Counted from the first letter of the stretch, positions 22,438 through 36,223 are shown. The stretch: 64,000 nucleotides of DNA from Adiantum capillus-veneris (GCA_014529385.2 CM043966.1:99998587-100062586); one strand, 5' to 3'. Notes: generated by a model not told the origin, from the sequence alone. Translations and numbers: made by a program.

Positions 22438-23342
22438 TGTTAATTGAGTCAACGTCAGTTAATAGAAGCTGCTAAAGGTCGAAGACGTATGGATGCACAT
22501 TGAAGATCAACACGAAGAAGCAGTAAAGATTGGAGTTACACATTTTTCACGTTTTTCCAAAATGGTCATGTATTGTAAATTCTCGAATTATTTCAAGCCA
22601 TTGTAATATATCAATGTGTTACGGGCTCAATGGGAGTTCCAAGTTGTAAAGAATAGGTCACTTACTGTGCTTAGGTTGCAGATTCAGTAAGTGGTGAATC
22701 TCTAAAGGCCATGGGCAGCCAGAGATTGCATATTTTTACCCTAGGTATATAAGGTAGTGTGCTCAAGCTCATTTGTTGAGAGCACTCTTGGGTGAGAGCT
22801 CTTGAGGTGTGTAGCTATGGAGTCCTTGAGCTTCTCCTTGCTCATGAGACTTGATTAACACTAATCAATGATTCATTCTCTTTCACTATGTCTCTCTTAC
22901 TTCTTATGATTGCCTATGATGCTTAGATTAACTACATCTTAACTAATTAGTGGTTAATCTCTCTCTAATCTTGTGTGATTTCCCTCTTTTTCTTGTGTGT
23001 GCATGTAGGTTTGATTGGAGTGTGGTGCTCGATAGATCTATGTGTGTGTACTTGCGATTAGTATGCTACATGATAGGATTAGTGTTGTGTGCGTCTTGCA
23101 ATCGTAGTGTGTGTGATTGGGTTTATTAGAGGTGAAGAGAAGTGTATATGGAGATTGCCCTTCATTGCGGCTTTTCTCCTCCATAGGATGGGAAGCTCAC
23201 CTTATAGAGTTAACCAATTGTGTTTCCACGATTAGCTCACTAACCGTGTGAGTGTTTCCACTGTCCTAGCCGGGTAGCTCATCCCTCCGGATTGATAATT
23301 TTGTTGGTCATTGGAGCTATTGCAACGATGGAACCCCCAACA
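22438..23342 (+). repeat. 3' LTR of element C
   Basis: It pairs with 13492-14422. Differences include a deletion of about 20 bases near 22760 (the AAATAAATTAGGGTTC part of the first copy) and scattered substitutions. Confidence 0.9.
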
Positions 23343-24422
23343 ATTCCATAGGAGAAAGAAATAGTTCCTCACTTATCATTACTCTTCTTTCTAGCATACA
23401 TAATAGCATAGTAATGAAGATGGAGAAGATGGCAAGCTTAAGCATTGAAGCATGAATCTTGGTTGGATTTGCATTCCATAGCCAAGAGTATTCGTGTAGG
23501 CTTTCACTCTCACAAGCTTGGAGAAGGACGTGGTGTTCCTCAACTTTCACCAAGTGAGAATGGCTTTGCAAATGAGTGTGTGTGTGTGGAGTATATCCCC
23601 CTAGCACCCCCCCTCCTTGCTTTGGGTGAGTGGTGACCTTTTTGCATGTTGCAAGCTCATTGGACCCCTCTCCCCCTAGCCAATCACATGTAGCATGCAG
23701 TCAAGTACATGGGTAGTCTTTTCACAAGTGTCCTCCTTACCCCTTAGAGAGAGAGAGCTTGAAAATATCTAGATATTTGTTAGATGGAAATAGAAGCTCA
23801 TTGGACCCCTCCTTAGCCCAACTAATAGCATTCAAGCACACCATGTGGTTGAGCTTAGTGAGATTTTGACATGTGTCCCATGTGCTCTTTTAGAATTCCC
23901 CTAACTTGGAGATTTTTATGCATATGAAGTTTCTCAAGCAACTTCCTCTTTAAGTGTGTACATTCTCTTTTTGACTCAAGCATCTTATCCCCCATGCATA
24001 GGAAGCTTCTCAAGCAACTTCCTCATTAAATGTAACAAGTACCTCAAGTACGTTAGTCATCAATCATGACAAGCACCTAGGTGGAGTTCCCACCTCAAGC
24101 ACAGCCCTAGCTTGCTTAAGTTTAGGTCGGGTTCCCACCTCAAGCACAGCCCTAAGATTAGGTCAGGTTCCCACCTCAAGCACAACCCTAGCTTGCTTAA
24201 GGTCAAAGGACTTTTAACACTATCCATTGGAGGTCTTTAATGAAACTAACCCTAAGGTCTTTTAAGCTTCATTAGTTAACCTTGCTCTTTGACCGACCAT
24301 CTCTCGATTGGGCCCCTTTACCATTGGCCCCATGTTGAGATAGATCCGTAAGCACATGTCTATATTCTAACCCTTGTTCCTGTTTATCATCCCATATTAA
24401 ATGATCAGTTTAATATCAAAAA
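23343..24422 (-). repeat. 5' LTR of element B, second piece
   Basis: It resumes LTR B after element C and stops where element D is inserted (after ATATCAAAAA). From 23662 on it matches 6625-7465 of the left LTR. Confidence 0.7.
24087..24201. repeat. Tandem repeat in LTR B, three units
   Basis: Units at 24087, 24132 and 24168, the same family as 7078-7237, which has four. Confidence 0.85.
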
Positions 24423-24829
24423 TGTAAGGTCTCTACTTTCAAATTGCACGCAAGTTCTATTACGCATTTGTATTTTTTTGAACCATCACTTCTTATTTAA
24501 GATATTCGAGTTCAAATTATGAATCGTAGGTTGAGAAAACCTAGAAATTAAAATTTACGCTACAAAATTCTGACATGTTTAGCTATATGAATCACTAACT
24601 AACTTATTGCAAGACTTATTTACTAATTGTAGAATTTTCTTTTACTACCGTAAAGTTAATATAAGACTGTAAAGTTTAACTTAAAAATGTAAAGTAAATT
24701 ATCATTAAGGAAATAAATAAAATAATACACAGGGATGACAAATGAAGGCACATGGACTCACATAGGAGGGGACAAAGTGGGACACACTGTCACATGAAAA
24801 AGGAGAGGCTACTCTTGACTAATCTTAAT

Positions 24830-24831
<2 letters not shown>

Positions 24832-24865
<34 letters not shown>
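24832..24865. repeat. Poly-G run of 34
   Basis: An uninterrupted run in LTR D. The partner site at 31884-31891 has 8 G. It may be true slippage or an assembly artefact. Confidence 0.9.
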
Positions 24866-25028
24866 CTGTGTGGCCTTATCTTTTGATGATAATGACAAAG
24901 TGGTCAAGCTCATGAGTACCACAAGGGTACTAAAAACGCGGGTATGATTTTTGGGGAAAAAAATTTAAAAAAAAATAAAAAATTATTTTCTTTTTGGAAA
25001 AAAAAAAGTTGGACGTTTTCTTTTCTGC

Positions 25029-25036
25029 TATAAATA
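25029..25036 (+). promoter_or_regulatory. TATA box of LTR D (5' copy)
   Basis: TATAAATA lies about 145 bases before the LTR start codon at 25174, so transcription would start near 25060. The 3' LTR has the same box at 32059-32066. Confidence 0.7.
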
Positions 25037-25173
25037 GAGCATCCATGCTCACACTTTAGACATAGAGATTGCCTCTATAGCGCTCACGAAGTGCTGCCAC
25101 TTCTCTTAGAGAGAAGGCGTCCACAAACCACTAAGAGAGCAAAAACTCTAGTGGACTTATAAGTACAAAAAAA

Positions 25174-25296
25174 ATGGCTCCAAAGCGTGCTCGAACACAA
25201 GGCACTAATGATCATGAAGCCGGTACAAGTAACGGTGGAACTCCTACGGAACATGCTATGTCTCCACCAATCGGACCAATCGGAGCTATGGTACAG
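25174..25296 (+). CDS. Putative first gag exon inside LTR D
   Basis: The ATG sits in AAAATGGCT, a strong plant start context, about 110 bases after the expected transcription start. It opens a 41-codon frame starting MAPKRARTQG and ending IGAMVQ. That end is followed at 25297 by GTTAGT, a good splice donor in phase 0. The gag body at 27190 has no upstream ATG in frame (a stop lies at 27133-27135) and starts right after TTGCACAG, a good acceptor in phase 0. I infer that splicing of 25297-27189 supplies the gag start. The basic N-terminus would lead the capsid protein. The exon is preserved in the other LTR (32204-32326) with few changes. Confidence 0.6.
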
Positions 25297-26379
25297 GTTA
25301 GTATTGCAGTTTCAAGTTATGCATCATTGCATATGCGAGACCATAGGAATATATTATTTACCTTATGAAAAGAAAACACGGACCGAAACCACGGGGCTTA
25401 ACCCCACGAAACTCGTCATATGTTTGACAAGTAGGAAAGATTGTCTGGTTAAACTGGTTGCTATAGGAAAGAATGTTTGTCCAAAACCTTCGGTATGGTT
25501 TCTCTCAAGTCTCTCTACTTATTAGCGCTGGTATTATGTGGCAGTTGTCAAGGCGTGAGATGACGCCCAAGATGGCACCGCTGATGCTGTGGTGGGAGTA
25601 CACCCAGATTAGCCCAGGTGGATACTACAGTTTTGTTTTTCCGTGGCGTGAGGATGACGCCCAGATTGGCACCGTTGTTGCTGTGACAGGAGTACATCCA
25701 GATTAGTACAACGAATACTTGTCGAGAGGTATGGGACGCTCATGAGGACAAGGATTTTTATAAATAATGTATATACCGATCGGACATAATAGCGTCAGTA
25801 GAGATTCTTGAGTGAACCTAATCCAAGGGTTGTTGGTTTAAAATTGGCCGACTTCTTGTTTGACTATTGTTTGTAATACTATTTGAAGGGCTATTTTAAC
25901 GAACCAGTATCATAAATAAAGTAAAGGAACATGTATGTTTAAACAGTGTGGTAGTAATTAAATAACAAAATAAGGGTGAGTGTGGTGTGGAAAGTGGGAG
26001 AATGATACCCCGACGGTATCATTCTATGGACGGGTGGACCCGATGAGTCCGGTAACTTTCCAACGCTAGAATTTTTTTTTAGTCATAAATCTTAAAAGAG
26101 ACAAACCTTGGCGGTTGTGCTTCTGAAACATGGAGAAAAAAGTGCATAGGTTGGTCACTCTAAGATTTATACTTTTAGGTATAATTGATTATAGATAGTT
26201 TTTAGATAGGGTTATGGTGGTCACTCTCCGCCATAGCGAGATAGGACCAATCCTTCACTAACGGTTCATGCCCGTGGCTACGTAGTAGCTAAGGCAATGT
26301 CCGTTGGTTTTTCCTTATCACGATTGGAGACCTATCAAAGGTACTCCGCTCCTCTCGAAAAGGGGCAAGGACATCACAC

Positions 26380-26391
26380 TGGTATCAAAGC
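26380..26391 (+). other. Primer-binding site of element D, iMet type
   Basis: TGGTATCAAAGC lies one base after the LTR; the classic site is TGGTATCAGAGC, one base different. Confidence 0.85.
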
Positions 26392-26441
26392 CTAGGTTAA
26401 AGCTTGGGGAGATTTTTAGATTGATGTTTGGATGTTGAAGG

Positions 26442-27013
26442 ATGCGAATGTTTGAAATAATAGAAGAACCTAGAAAAATTGTTTTGAGTTTTTATATGGT
26501 ATTGAAGACTGAACTTTCCTGGTACAGGAAAATGTTCATTCACCCTACCAAAAATTCCAGGTGTTCACCATCATGTTTGAAAATGCATGCCAATCACCAA
26601 ATTATCAGTTTCGAAAAAGGGTGATGATGATTTTGGATAGGGTGTTTGCACCACCTATTCCAAGGGTGCATAGAGGATGGGGTATCAACTGGAGTCCATC
26701 TGGAGGAATCTATACCATCGATGCTGACAAGATATGGTGCATGGATACCAATCTCAAGAAACTTCGTTGGACAGAGGAGTTAAAAGTCATCGAAGTTTAT
26801 CTTTTCCTTGGTACTAAGAATCCGGATGCTACCATTACCTTGGGACGAGAAAAGATATCTCAGACTCAATGGGTCTATAACCAAGTTACAAAAGTTATCC
26901 ATGGTGGTAGGATTCGACCCATATGTGTATCTCGTAGCTTTCAAGGGTCAAAAGAAACTTATTATTTTGATCCTTTAGCCTATCCTTTTGTAGTCACTAA
27001 ACTCAAAATATAG
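26442..27013 (+). CDS. Extra leader ORF of element D, unknown protein
   Basis: A 150-residue open frame (26561-27013, MFTIMFENAC... to VVTKLKI) lies between primer site and gag. A second frame (26442-26624) overlaps its start and may be its true N-terminal part after a frameshift. The product is hydrophilic with IYTIDADKIWCMDTN, GTKNPDATITLGREK and CVSRSFQGSKETYYFDP. I recognise no domain. It lies inside the inferred intron, so it would be made only from unspliced RNA. Some large plant Gypsy elements (Ogre) also have an ORF before gag. It could be decayed gag-unrelated sequence. Confidence 0.5.
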
Positions 27014-27181
27014 AGACATTACAATCCTTGTACCTAAATACTACCAACCTTGGTAGTAAATAATGTGTATATAAATAAAGTTTGGATTAATATTATCTTT
27101 TGTTTGTATTATTGTCTGATCAAGTCTTGCCTTAAAGTGGATTAAAGTTAAAGTATCCAATAAAGTTTCACTTAATCTATA

Positions 27182-27189
27182 TTGCACAG
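27182..27189 (+). other. Putative splice acceptor of gag, element D
   Basis: TTGCACAG after an AT-rich pyrimidine-containing stretch, followed by AGTGCGG. It joins in phase with the LTR exon ending at 25296. Confidence 0.5.
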
Positions 27190-28140
27190 AGTGCGGTGTA
27201 CACATCTCTCCAAGAGAAAAAGCTACTTCTCAAGCAAGCTAAACTTCCCTCTTTCAAAGGGGAAGGAGCCCTAGTTGAGCGTGATGCAGAAGTGTGGCTC
27301 GAAGAGATAGAGGAGTATTTTGCTGCTGCTGGTACTACTCCCGATAACCAAGCAATGTTGGCTATGTTTCGTCTCACGGGGGATGCCAAGCTTTGGTGGA
27401 AACAACACTGCAAAGATAACCAAGTAGCTCAAAACACTCAAACTTGGGAAGATATTAAGTATGTTGTCAAAGGACGTTATCTTCCACCTGCACACGAATC
27501 CCTTAAGATGAAAGAATTCTTCAACATACGTCAGTTTCATCTTACAGTGGAAGAATAATTCTCCAAATTTGTAACTCTTAGGCGCTATGCTCCGCCAATG
27601 ACCGCAGATCAACAAGTAGCCCGTTTCTGCCAAGGGTTAAATTCTCCTTTAAATACTCGTCTAGAAGCCATGAGGCCTGTAAATTTGCAAGATTCTCTTT
27701 TAAGAGCTAAACCCTTAGCTAAAGAGATGTCAAACTCTCAAAGGGTACGAAATGAAAATTTAAGGAATGCTGGAAGGAGAGGATGGCCTATGATGTGGAA
27801 CCAAAGGCAAGTTCACCTAGTTCACCAAACTCATCCAATAGTTGCAGCTTCAGCAAATGGAGCTCAAAATGCAAATCTTAGATGTTATGAATGCAACGAG
27901 CTAGGACATTTCAGGAATGTATGTCCTAGGCGAGTCTCCGCAACAAATACACCTACTCGAGCTAGAGGACGAGGACAAATAATAAATCGTGGAGGAAGAA
28001 ATGGAGGACGAGGTCAAGGGCGCGAAATGGCTGCCATAGTCAATGCTATCATAAGAGAACCAACATTGGGAGAAGAACAAGAGGAAAGAGCAACTCTAGA
28101 TGCTGCAATTGATAACCCAAGAGCAAGACAACAATATGCT
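27190..28140 (+). pseudogene. Gag body of element D
   Basis: The frame runs from SAVYTSLQEKK through the conserved capsid block AKLPSFKGEGA, AEVWLEEIEEYF, LTGDAKLWWKQH and GRYLPPAHESLKMKEF, all typical of plant chromovirus gag. A single TAA at 27556-27558 follows VEE and precedes [13 protein letters not shown] in the same frame. The frame then reaches the zinc knuckle C-x2-C-x4-H-x4-C in [14 protein letters not shown] (about 27883-27924) and a glycine/arginine-rich tail. It forms the virus-like particle and binds element RNA. Apart from the stop it is intact. Confidence 0.85.
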
Positions 28141-29684
28141 GTCATTCAAACATCTGCAAATCACCAAGGTGAAAAATTTGAGCTTCTTATTGATTGTGGT
28201 AGTACTCATTCTTTCTTGTCACCTAAATATTTAAGGAGGTTAGGACTTAATCAACACCCTGCAAGAAAGATGAGAGTTGAATTAGCCAATGGAAAGGAGG
28301 TGTTATCTCAGTACACTATGGGAAAAATAGATTTCAAGTTGGGAGAATACTCTACTTCTGCTACTTTTCGAACCTTACCCATAGGAATCTATGACGGAAT
28401 TCTTGGAATGGATTGGTTAGCCAGTCATAATGCCAATATCCATTGTGCCCAAGGAAGTGTTACTTTTGTGGACAACCAAGGTCAAGAAGTCACTATTCAA
28501 GGCCAGAATGGACGACCAAAAGCTTACTTGGTCAAAGCTAATCGTCTTTTGAAAGGGTTACGCAAGGGTCAACAAATTTTTGTAGTCAAACTAAACAAAT
28601 TAGAAAAATCTTCTTCCAACCCTGAACCAATGTGCCTAGAAGAATTTTCGGATGTTTTCCCCGCTGAACTTTCTGAACTACCACCACCTAGGGAGGTAGA
28701 CCATGAAATCAAAATTTTTCCAGGTAGTGAACCAGTCTCAAGAGCGCCGTACAAGATGTCACTTCCAGAGGCTATAGAACTCAAGGAGCAGCTCAAGCAG
28801 TTGATTGAGCAAGGGTTTATCCGACCTAGTACATCTCCATGGGGTGCACCTGTTCTCTTCCAAAAGAAAAAGGATGGCTCTCTTCGACTTTGCATATATT
28901 ATAGGGGCTTAAATCAGGTTACAATCAAGAATAAATATCCAATTCCTCGTATTGATGAGATGTTGGACAGATTACATGGAGCCAAAATATTCACGAAGAT
29001 TGATCTTCGATCTGGCTATCATCAAATTCGAATCCAGGAGGCTGATATCTCCAAAACAGCTTTCAACACTCATTATGGTCATTACGAATTTACAGTGATG
29101 GCTTTCGGACTTACGAATGCTCCTGCAACTTTCAATCGTCTGATGCACGATATCTTTAGAGAATTCTTGGATGAATTTGTCCTAGTATTCTTTGACGATA
29201 TCTTAATTTATTCCAAATCAGAGGAAGAGCATGAAGGACATGTTAGGAAAGTGTTAGAGCTTTTACGCCGAAATAAGTTGTATGCAAAGAAAAGCAAATG
29301 TACCTTCTTTACCCCTAAGGTCTGTTACTTAGGGTTTATCATTTCACCTGAAGGAGTCTCTGTTGACCCTGACAAAGTCAAAGATATTGTGGAATGGCCT
29401 CAACCCACTTCACAAACCGAAGTCAGAGGGTTCTTAGGTATCACAGGGTGGTACATGATCGTTGTAAAGGACTATGCTCTTAAAGCTGCACCACTAACCG
29501 ACTTGCTAAAGAAAGGAGCAACGATACTTTGGGAAGAAAAACATGAATCTTGCTTCAAACAGCTTAAGGAGTATCTTACTTCAGAACCTCTCTTAAAACT
29601 TCCAGACTTCACCCAAGAATTCGAGGTGATCACAGATGCTAGTAACCTTGCATTAGGAGGAGTCCTTACTCAAGAAGGCCTGTA
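28140..29684 (+). CDS. Protease, reverse transcriptase and RNase H start, element D
   Basis: It continues the gag frame without a stop. The protease active site reads [11 protein letters not shown] (cysteine for serine, still D-x-G-S/T), followed by [13 protein letters not shown] has [35 protein letters not shown] with the first catalytic aspartate, [13 protein letters not shown] and the FFDD box (residues 531-534 of the 27598-29685 frame). RNase H starts at [14 protein letters not shown]. The tyrosine in CIYY replaces a usual aspartate. The frame ends at 29684 by loss of about one base. A Gypsy integrase-carrying frame follows. Confidence 0.9.
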
Positions 29685-31445
29685 GCTTATACTTCTCGGA
29701 AGCTTAGGATTCATGAAGTGAATTATGATACACATGATTTAGAATTGCTAGCAGTTATTCATGCTCTCAAGCTATGGAGACATTATCTATTGGGACGCAA
29801 ATTCCAATTGGTAACAGATCACAAGAGTCTTAAGTGGATTTTTACCCAACCTAACCTTAACATGAGACAGAGGAGATGGATAGAGCTCATGCACGAATAT
29901 GATTTTGATATTAAATTTAGACCAGGTAAGGATAATGTTGTGGCAGATGCCCTAAGTCGTAAAGCTTTTCTGGGGGCAATTTCCATGGCTAACAACCCTA
30001 TTTTAGACAAGGTCTCCTATGATGCTGTCAGAGATGCAGATTACCAGATGCTTGCTAGTATCCTACGTGAAAAGAGAGTATCATCAAATCAGCCTAAACC
30101 TCTACATTATTCCTTAGAAGATGGGAAAATTTACTATAGGAATCGATTATGCATACCTAAGGATTCTACCCTAAGGAATGCTATCCTATATGAAGCACAT
30201 GATGGCCCAACTTCAGGACATCCAGGTTATGCCAAAACCATCAATGCAATTCGCAGAAGTTATTATTGGCAAGGTATGAAGGGTGATGTCCTTCGCTATG
30301 TCAAGCAGTGTTTGTCTTGTCAAAGGATTAAGGCAGAGAGACTAAAGATGCCAGGTAAATTACATCCTTTAGATATTCCCCAAATGAAATGGGAATGTAT
30401 TAGCATGGACTTTATCACCGGGTTTCCTTCTGTCCAAGCTGGATATGATTCAATCATAGTCATAGTCGACTTGCTTACTAAAGTGGATCACTTAATCCCA
30501 GTCAAGACAACCTTCACAGCTTCAGATATTGCTCGTCTGTTTGTGAAGGAGGTTTTAAGAATTCATGGTTTACCCAAGAGGATTGTCAGTGATCGTGATG
30601 CCAAGTTTACTTCAAAGTTTTGGGTATCATTGTTTCAAGCTATTGGAACCCAGTTATGTTTTAGTACTGCTTATCATCCTCAAACTGATGGCCAAACTGA
30701 AAGAGTTAATCAAGTAATTGAAGACATCCTTAGAGCCTACTGCAATAGAGAACCTCGCAAGTGGATTCAATACCTACCCTTTGTAGAGTATGCATACAAT
30801 TCCTCTACTCATAGAAGTATTGGAATGACACCTTTTAATGGTCTATATGGTCAAGAATGTTTATCACCTCTTAACTTTTCTGACCCCACTATAAGGGTAG
30901 AAGCCTCAAAGAAAATGCTTGAAGAAATGGAAGCTCAAACCAAAGGTATTCGAAGGGATATTCAAGCGGCTCAAGATCAACAAAAGAAGTACGCTGACTT
31001 AAAAAGATCTGATCGGATTTTCAAAGAAGGTGACAAAGTTTTCTTACGAGTAAAACCCAAAAAGAGCAATCTATCTCTCAGAAGGTATAAGAATCTTAGC
31101 TATCGATATTGTGGACCTTACGAAATAATCAAGGTTGTAAGTGATCAAGCTTATAGACTAAAACTCCCTTCTCATCTCAAAGTGCATGATGTATTTCATG
31201 TAAGTCTGTTAAAACCTTATGTATATAACCGTGACCATGTCCTTGATGATGAGCAAATCATTTTACCTGCTCAAGATGTTCTACAACTCCAACCTAATAC
31301 TATCCTAGAAACTCGAGAGAGAAAACTTAGGAATAGATCCATCAAAAAACATCTTATCTTATGGAAGGATTTCCCTATAGAACATGCTACTTGGGAAGAT
31401 GAGACATCCCTTCTTAAGGATTACCCTTCACTATTCTTGAGATGA
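29685..31445 (+). CDS. RNase H, integrase and chromodomain-like end, element D
   Basis: The open frame given from 29718 (575 residues) continues RNase H (TDHKSLKWIF, DNVVADALSRK). It then shows the integrase HHCC domain (H161, H168, C198, C201) and a D-D-E core (D231 in SMDFITGF, D292 in SDRDAKFTS, E328 in DGQTERVNQVIE). The C-terminal domain has YRLKLPSHLKVHDVFHVSLLKPY. The last 50 residues (ILETRERKLRNRSIKKHLILWKDFP... ATWEDE) fit a chromodomain, which in chromoviruses steers insertion to marked chromatin. All catalytic residues are present. It joins the upstream frame only after the one-base lesion near 29680. Confidence 0.9.
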   Translation, partial: AYTSRKLRIHEVNYDTHDLELLAVIHALKLWRHYLLGRKFQLVTDHKSLKWIFTQPNLNMRQRRWIELMHEYDFDIKFRPGKDNVVADALSRKAFLGAISMANNPILDKVSYDAVRDADYQMLASILREKRVSSNQPKPLHYSLEDGKIYYRNRLCIPKDSTLRNAILYEAHDGPTSGHPGYAKTINAIRRSYYWQGMKGDVLRYVKQCLSCQRIKAERLKMPGKLHPLDIPQMKWECISMDFITGFPSVQAGYDSIIVIVDLLTKVDHLIPVKTTFTASDIARLFVKEVLRIHGLPKRIVSDRDAKFTSKFWVSLFQAIGTQLCFSTAYHPQTDGQTERVNQVIEDILRAYCNREPRKWIQYLPFVEYAYNSSTHRSIGMTPFNGLYGQECLSPLNFSDPTIRVEASKKMLEEMEAQTKGIRRDIQAAQDQQKKYADLKRSDRIFKEGDKVFLRVKPKKSNLSLRRYKNLSYRYCGPYEIIKVVSDQAYRLKLPSHLKVHDVFHVSLLKPYVYNRDHVLDDEQIILPAQDVLQLQPNTILETRERKLRNRSIKKHLILWKDFPIEHATWEDETSLLKDYPSLFLR

Positions 31446-31461
31446 GGGCATCTCAAATTCT

Positions 31462-31473
31462 AAGTTGGGGAGA
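31462..31473 (+). other. Polypurine tract of element D
   Basis: AAGTTGGGGAGA, followed by T and the LTR start TGTAAGG. It is the typical plant Gypsy tract. Confidence 0.85.
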
Positions 31474-31474
31474 T

Positions 31475-33408
31475 TGTAAGGTCTCTACTTTCAAATTGCA
31501 CACAAGTTCTATTATGCATTTGTATTTTTTTAAACCATCACTCCTTATTTAAGATATTCGAGTTCAAATTATGAATCGTAGGTTGAGAAAACCTAGAAAT
31601 TAAAATTTACGCTACAAAATTCTAACATGTTTAGCTATATGAATCACTAACTAACTTATTGCAAGACTTATTTACTGATTGTAGAATTTTCTTTTACTAC
31701 CGTAAAGTTAATATAAGACTGTAAAGTTTAACTTTAAAATGTAAAGTAAATTATCATTAAGAAAATAAATAAAATAATACAGAGGGATGACAAATGAAGG
31801 CACATGGACTCACATAGGAGGGGACAAAGTGGGACACACTGTCACATGAAAAAGGAGAGGCTACTCTTGACTAATCTTAATGAGGGGGGGGCTGTGTGGC
31901 CTTATCTTTTGATGATAATGACAAAGTGGTCAAGCTCATGGGTACCACAAGAGTACCAAAAACGTGGGTATGATTTTTGGGAAAAAAAATAAAAAATAAA
32001 AAAATTTAAAAAAATATTTTTTTTTGGGAAAAAAAAAGTTGGACGTTTTCTTTTCTGCTATAAATAGAGCATCCATGCTCACACTTTAGACATAGAGATT
32101 ACCTCTATAGCGCTCACGAAGTGCTGCCACTTCTCTTAGAGAGAAGGCGTCCACAAACCACTAAGAGAACAAAAACTCTAGCGGACTAATAAGTACAAAA
32201 AAAATGGCTCCAAAGCGTGCTCGAACACAAGGCGCTAATGATCATGAAGCCGATACAAGTAATGGTGGAACTCCTGTGGAACATGCTATGTCTCCACCAA
32301 TCGGACCAATTGGAGCTATGGTACAGGTTAGTATTGCAGTTTCAAGTTATGCATCATTGCATATGCGAAACTATAGGAATATATTATTTACCTTATGAAA
32401 AGAAAACACGAACCGAAACCACGGGGCTTAACCCCAAGAAACTCATCATATGTTTGACAAGTAGGAAAGATTTTCTGGTTAAACTGGTTGCTATAGGAAA
32501 GAATGTTTGTCCAAAACCTTCGGTATGGTTTCTCTCAAGTCTCTCTACTTATTAGCGCTGGTATTATGTGGCAGTTGCCGAGGCGTGAGATGACGCCCAG
32601 GATGGCACCGCTGATGCTGTGGTGGGAGTACACCCAGATTAGCCCAGCTAGATACTACGGTTTTGTTTTGCCGTGGCGTGAGGATGACGCCCAGATTGGC
32701 ATCGTTGTTGCTGTGACGGGAGTACGTCCAGATTAGCACAACGAATACTTGTCGAGCGGTATGGGACGCTCATGAGGACAAGGGTTTTTATAAATAATGT
32801 ATATACCGATCGGACATAATAGCGTCAGTAGAGATTCTTGAGTGAACCTAATCCAAGGGTTGTTGGTGTAAAATTGGCCGACTTCTTGTTTGACTATTGT
32901 TTGTAATATTGTTTGAAGGGTTGTTTTAACGAACCAGTATCATAAATAAAGTAAAGGAACATGTATGTTTAAACAGTGTGGTAGTAATTAAATAACAAGA
33001 GAAGGGTGAGTGTGGTGTGGAAAGTGGGAGAATGATACCCCGACGGTATCATTCTATGGACGGGTGGACCCGATGAGTCGGGTAACTTTCCAATGCTAGA
33101 ATTTTCTTTTAGTCATAAATCTTAAAAGAGACAAACCTTGGCGGATGTGCTTCTGAAACATGGAGAAAAATGCGCACAGGTTGGTCACTCTAAGATTTAT
33201 ACTTTTAGGTATAATTAATTATAGATAGTTTTTAGATAGGATTATGGTGGTCACGCTCCGCCATAGCGAGATAGGACCAATCCTTCACTAACGGTTCATG
33301 CCCGTGGCTACGTAGTAGCTAAGGCAATGTCCGTTGGTTTTTCCTTATCAGGATTGGAGACCTATCAAAGGTACTCCGCTCCTCTCGACAAGGGGCAAGG
33401 ACATCACA
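31475..33408 (+). repeat. 3' LTR of element D
   Basis: It pairs with 24423-26378 with only scattered single-base differences besides the G-run. It holds the same TATA box and the same exon ATG (32204) and donor (32327). Confidence 0.95.

Positions 33409-36192
<2,784 letters not shown>

Positions 36193-36223
<31 letters not shown>

Larger units (their letters stand above)
13492..23342 (+). mobile_element. LTR element C with gag-like remnants and no polymerase
   Basis: Two LTRs of 931 and 905 bases flank a body of about 8 kb. TG...CA ends, a primer site of tRNA-Asp type (14425-14442) and a polypurine tract (22425-22437) are present. The flanking five bases are ATTCA and ATTCC, a four-of-five target duplication. 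Inside I see a broken CCHC knuckle, a protease-like end and many short open frames, but no RT, RNase H or integrase block. This fits a non-autonomous LTR unit of the gag-retaining kind (TR-GAG or LARD-like). It inserted into LTR B. Confidence 0.8.
24423..26378 (+). repeat. 5' LTR of element D
   Basis: It begins TGTAAGGTCTC and ends ACATCACA just before the primer site. It carries a TATA box, a start codon in good context and a splice-donor-like GTTAGT. The G-run of 34 at 24832-24865 is 8 long in the partner. Confidence 0.95.
24423..33408 (+). mobile_element. Chromovirus (Gypsy) element D, nearly complete
   Basis: LTRs of 1956 and 1934 bases, almost identical, flank an iMet-type primer site, an extra leader ORF, gag, protease, RT, RNase H, integrase and a C-terminal chromodomain-like region, then polypurine tract AAGTTGGGGAGA. 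Flanking bases are AAAAA and AGAAA (four of five match). Only two lesions are evident in gag-pol: a TAA at 27556-27558 and a one-base loss near 29680. High LTR identity implies recent insertion. It sits in LTR B. Confidence 0.9.

Noticed and set aside
26380-26391. tRNA gene at TGGTATC sites
   Set aside because: Only the 12-18 bases complementary to a tRNA 3' end are present, next to LTR ends, so these are primer-binding sites.
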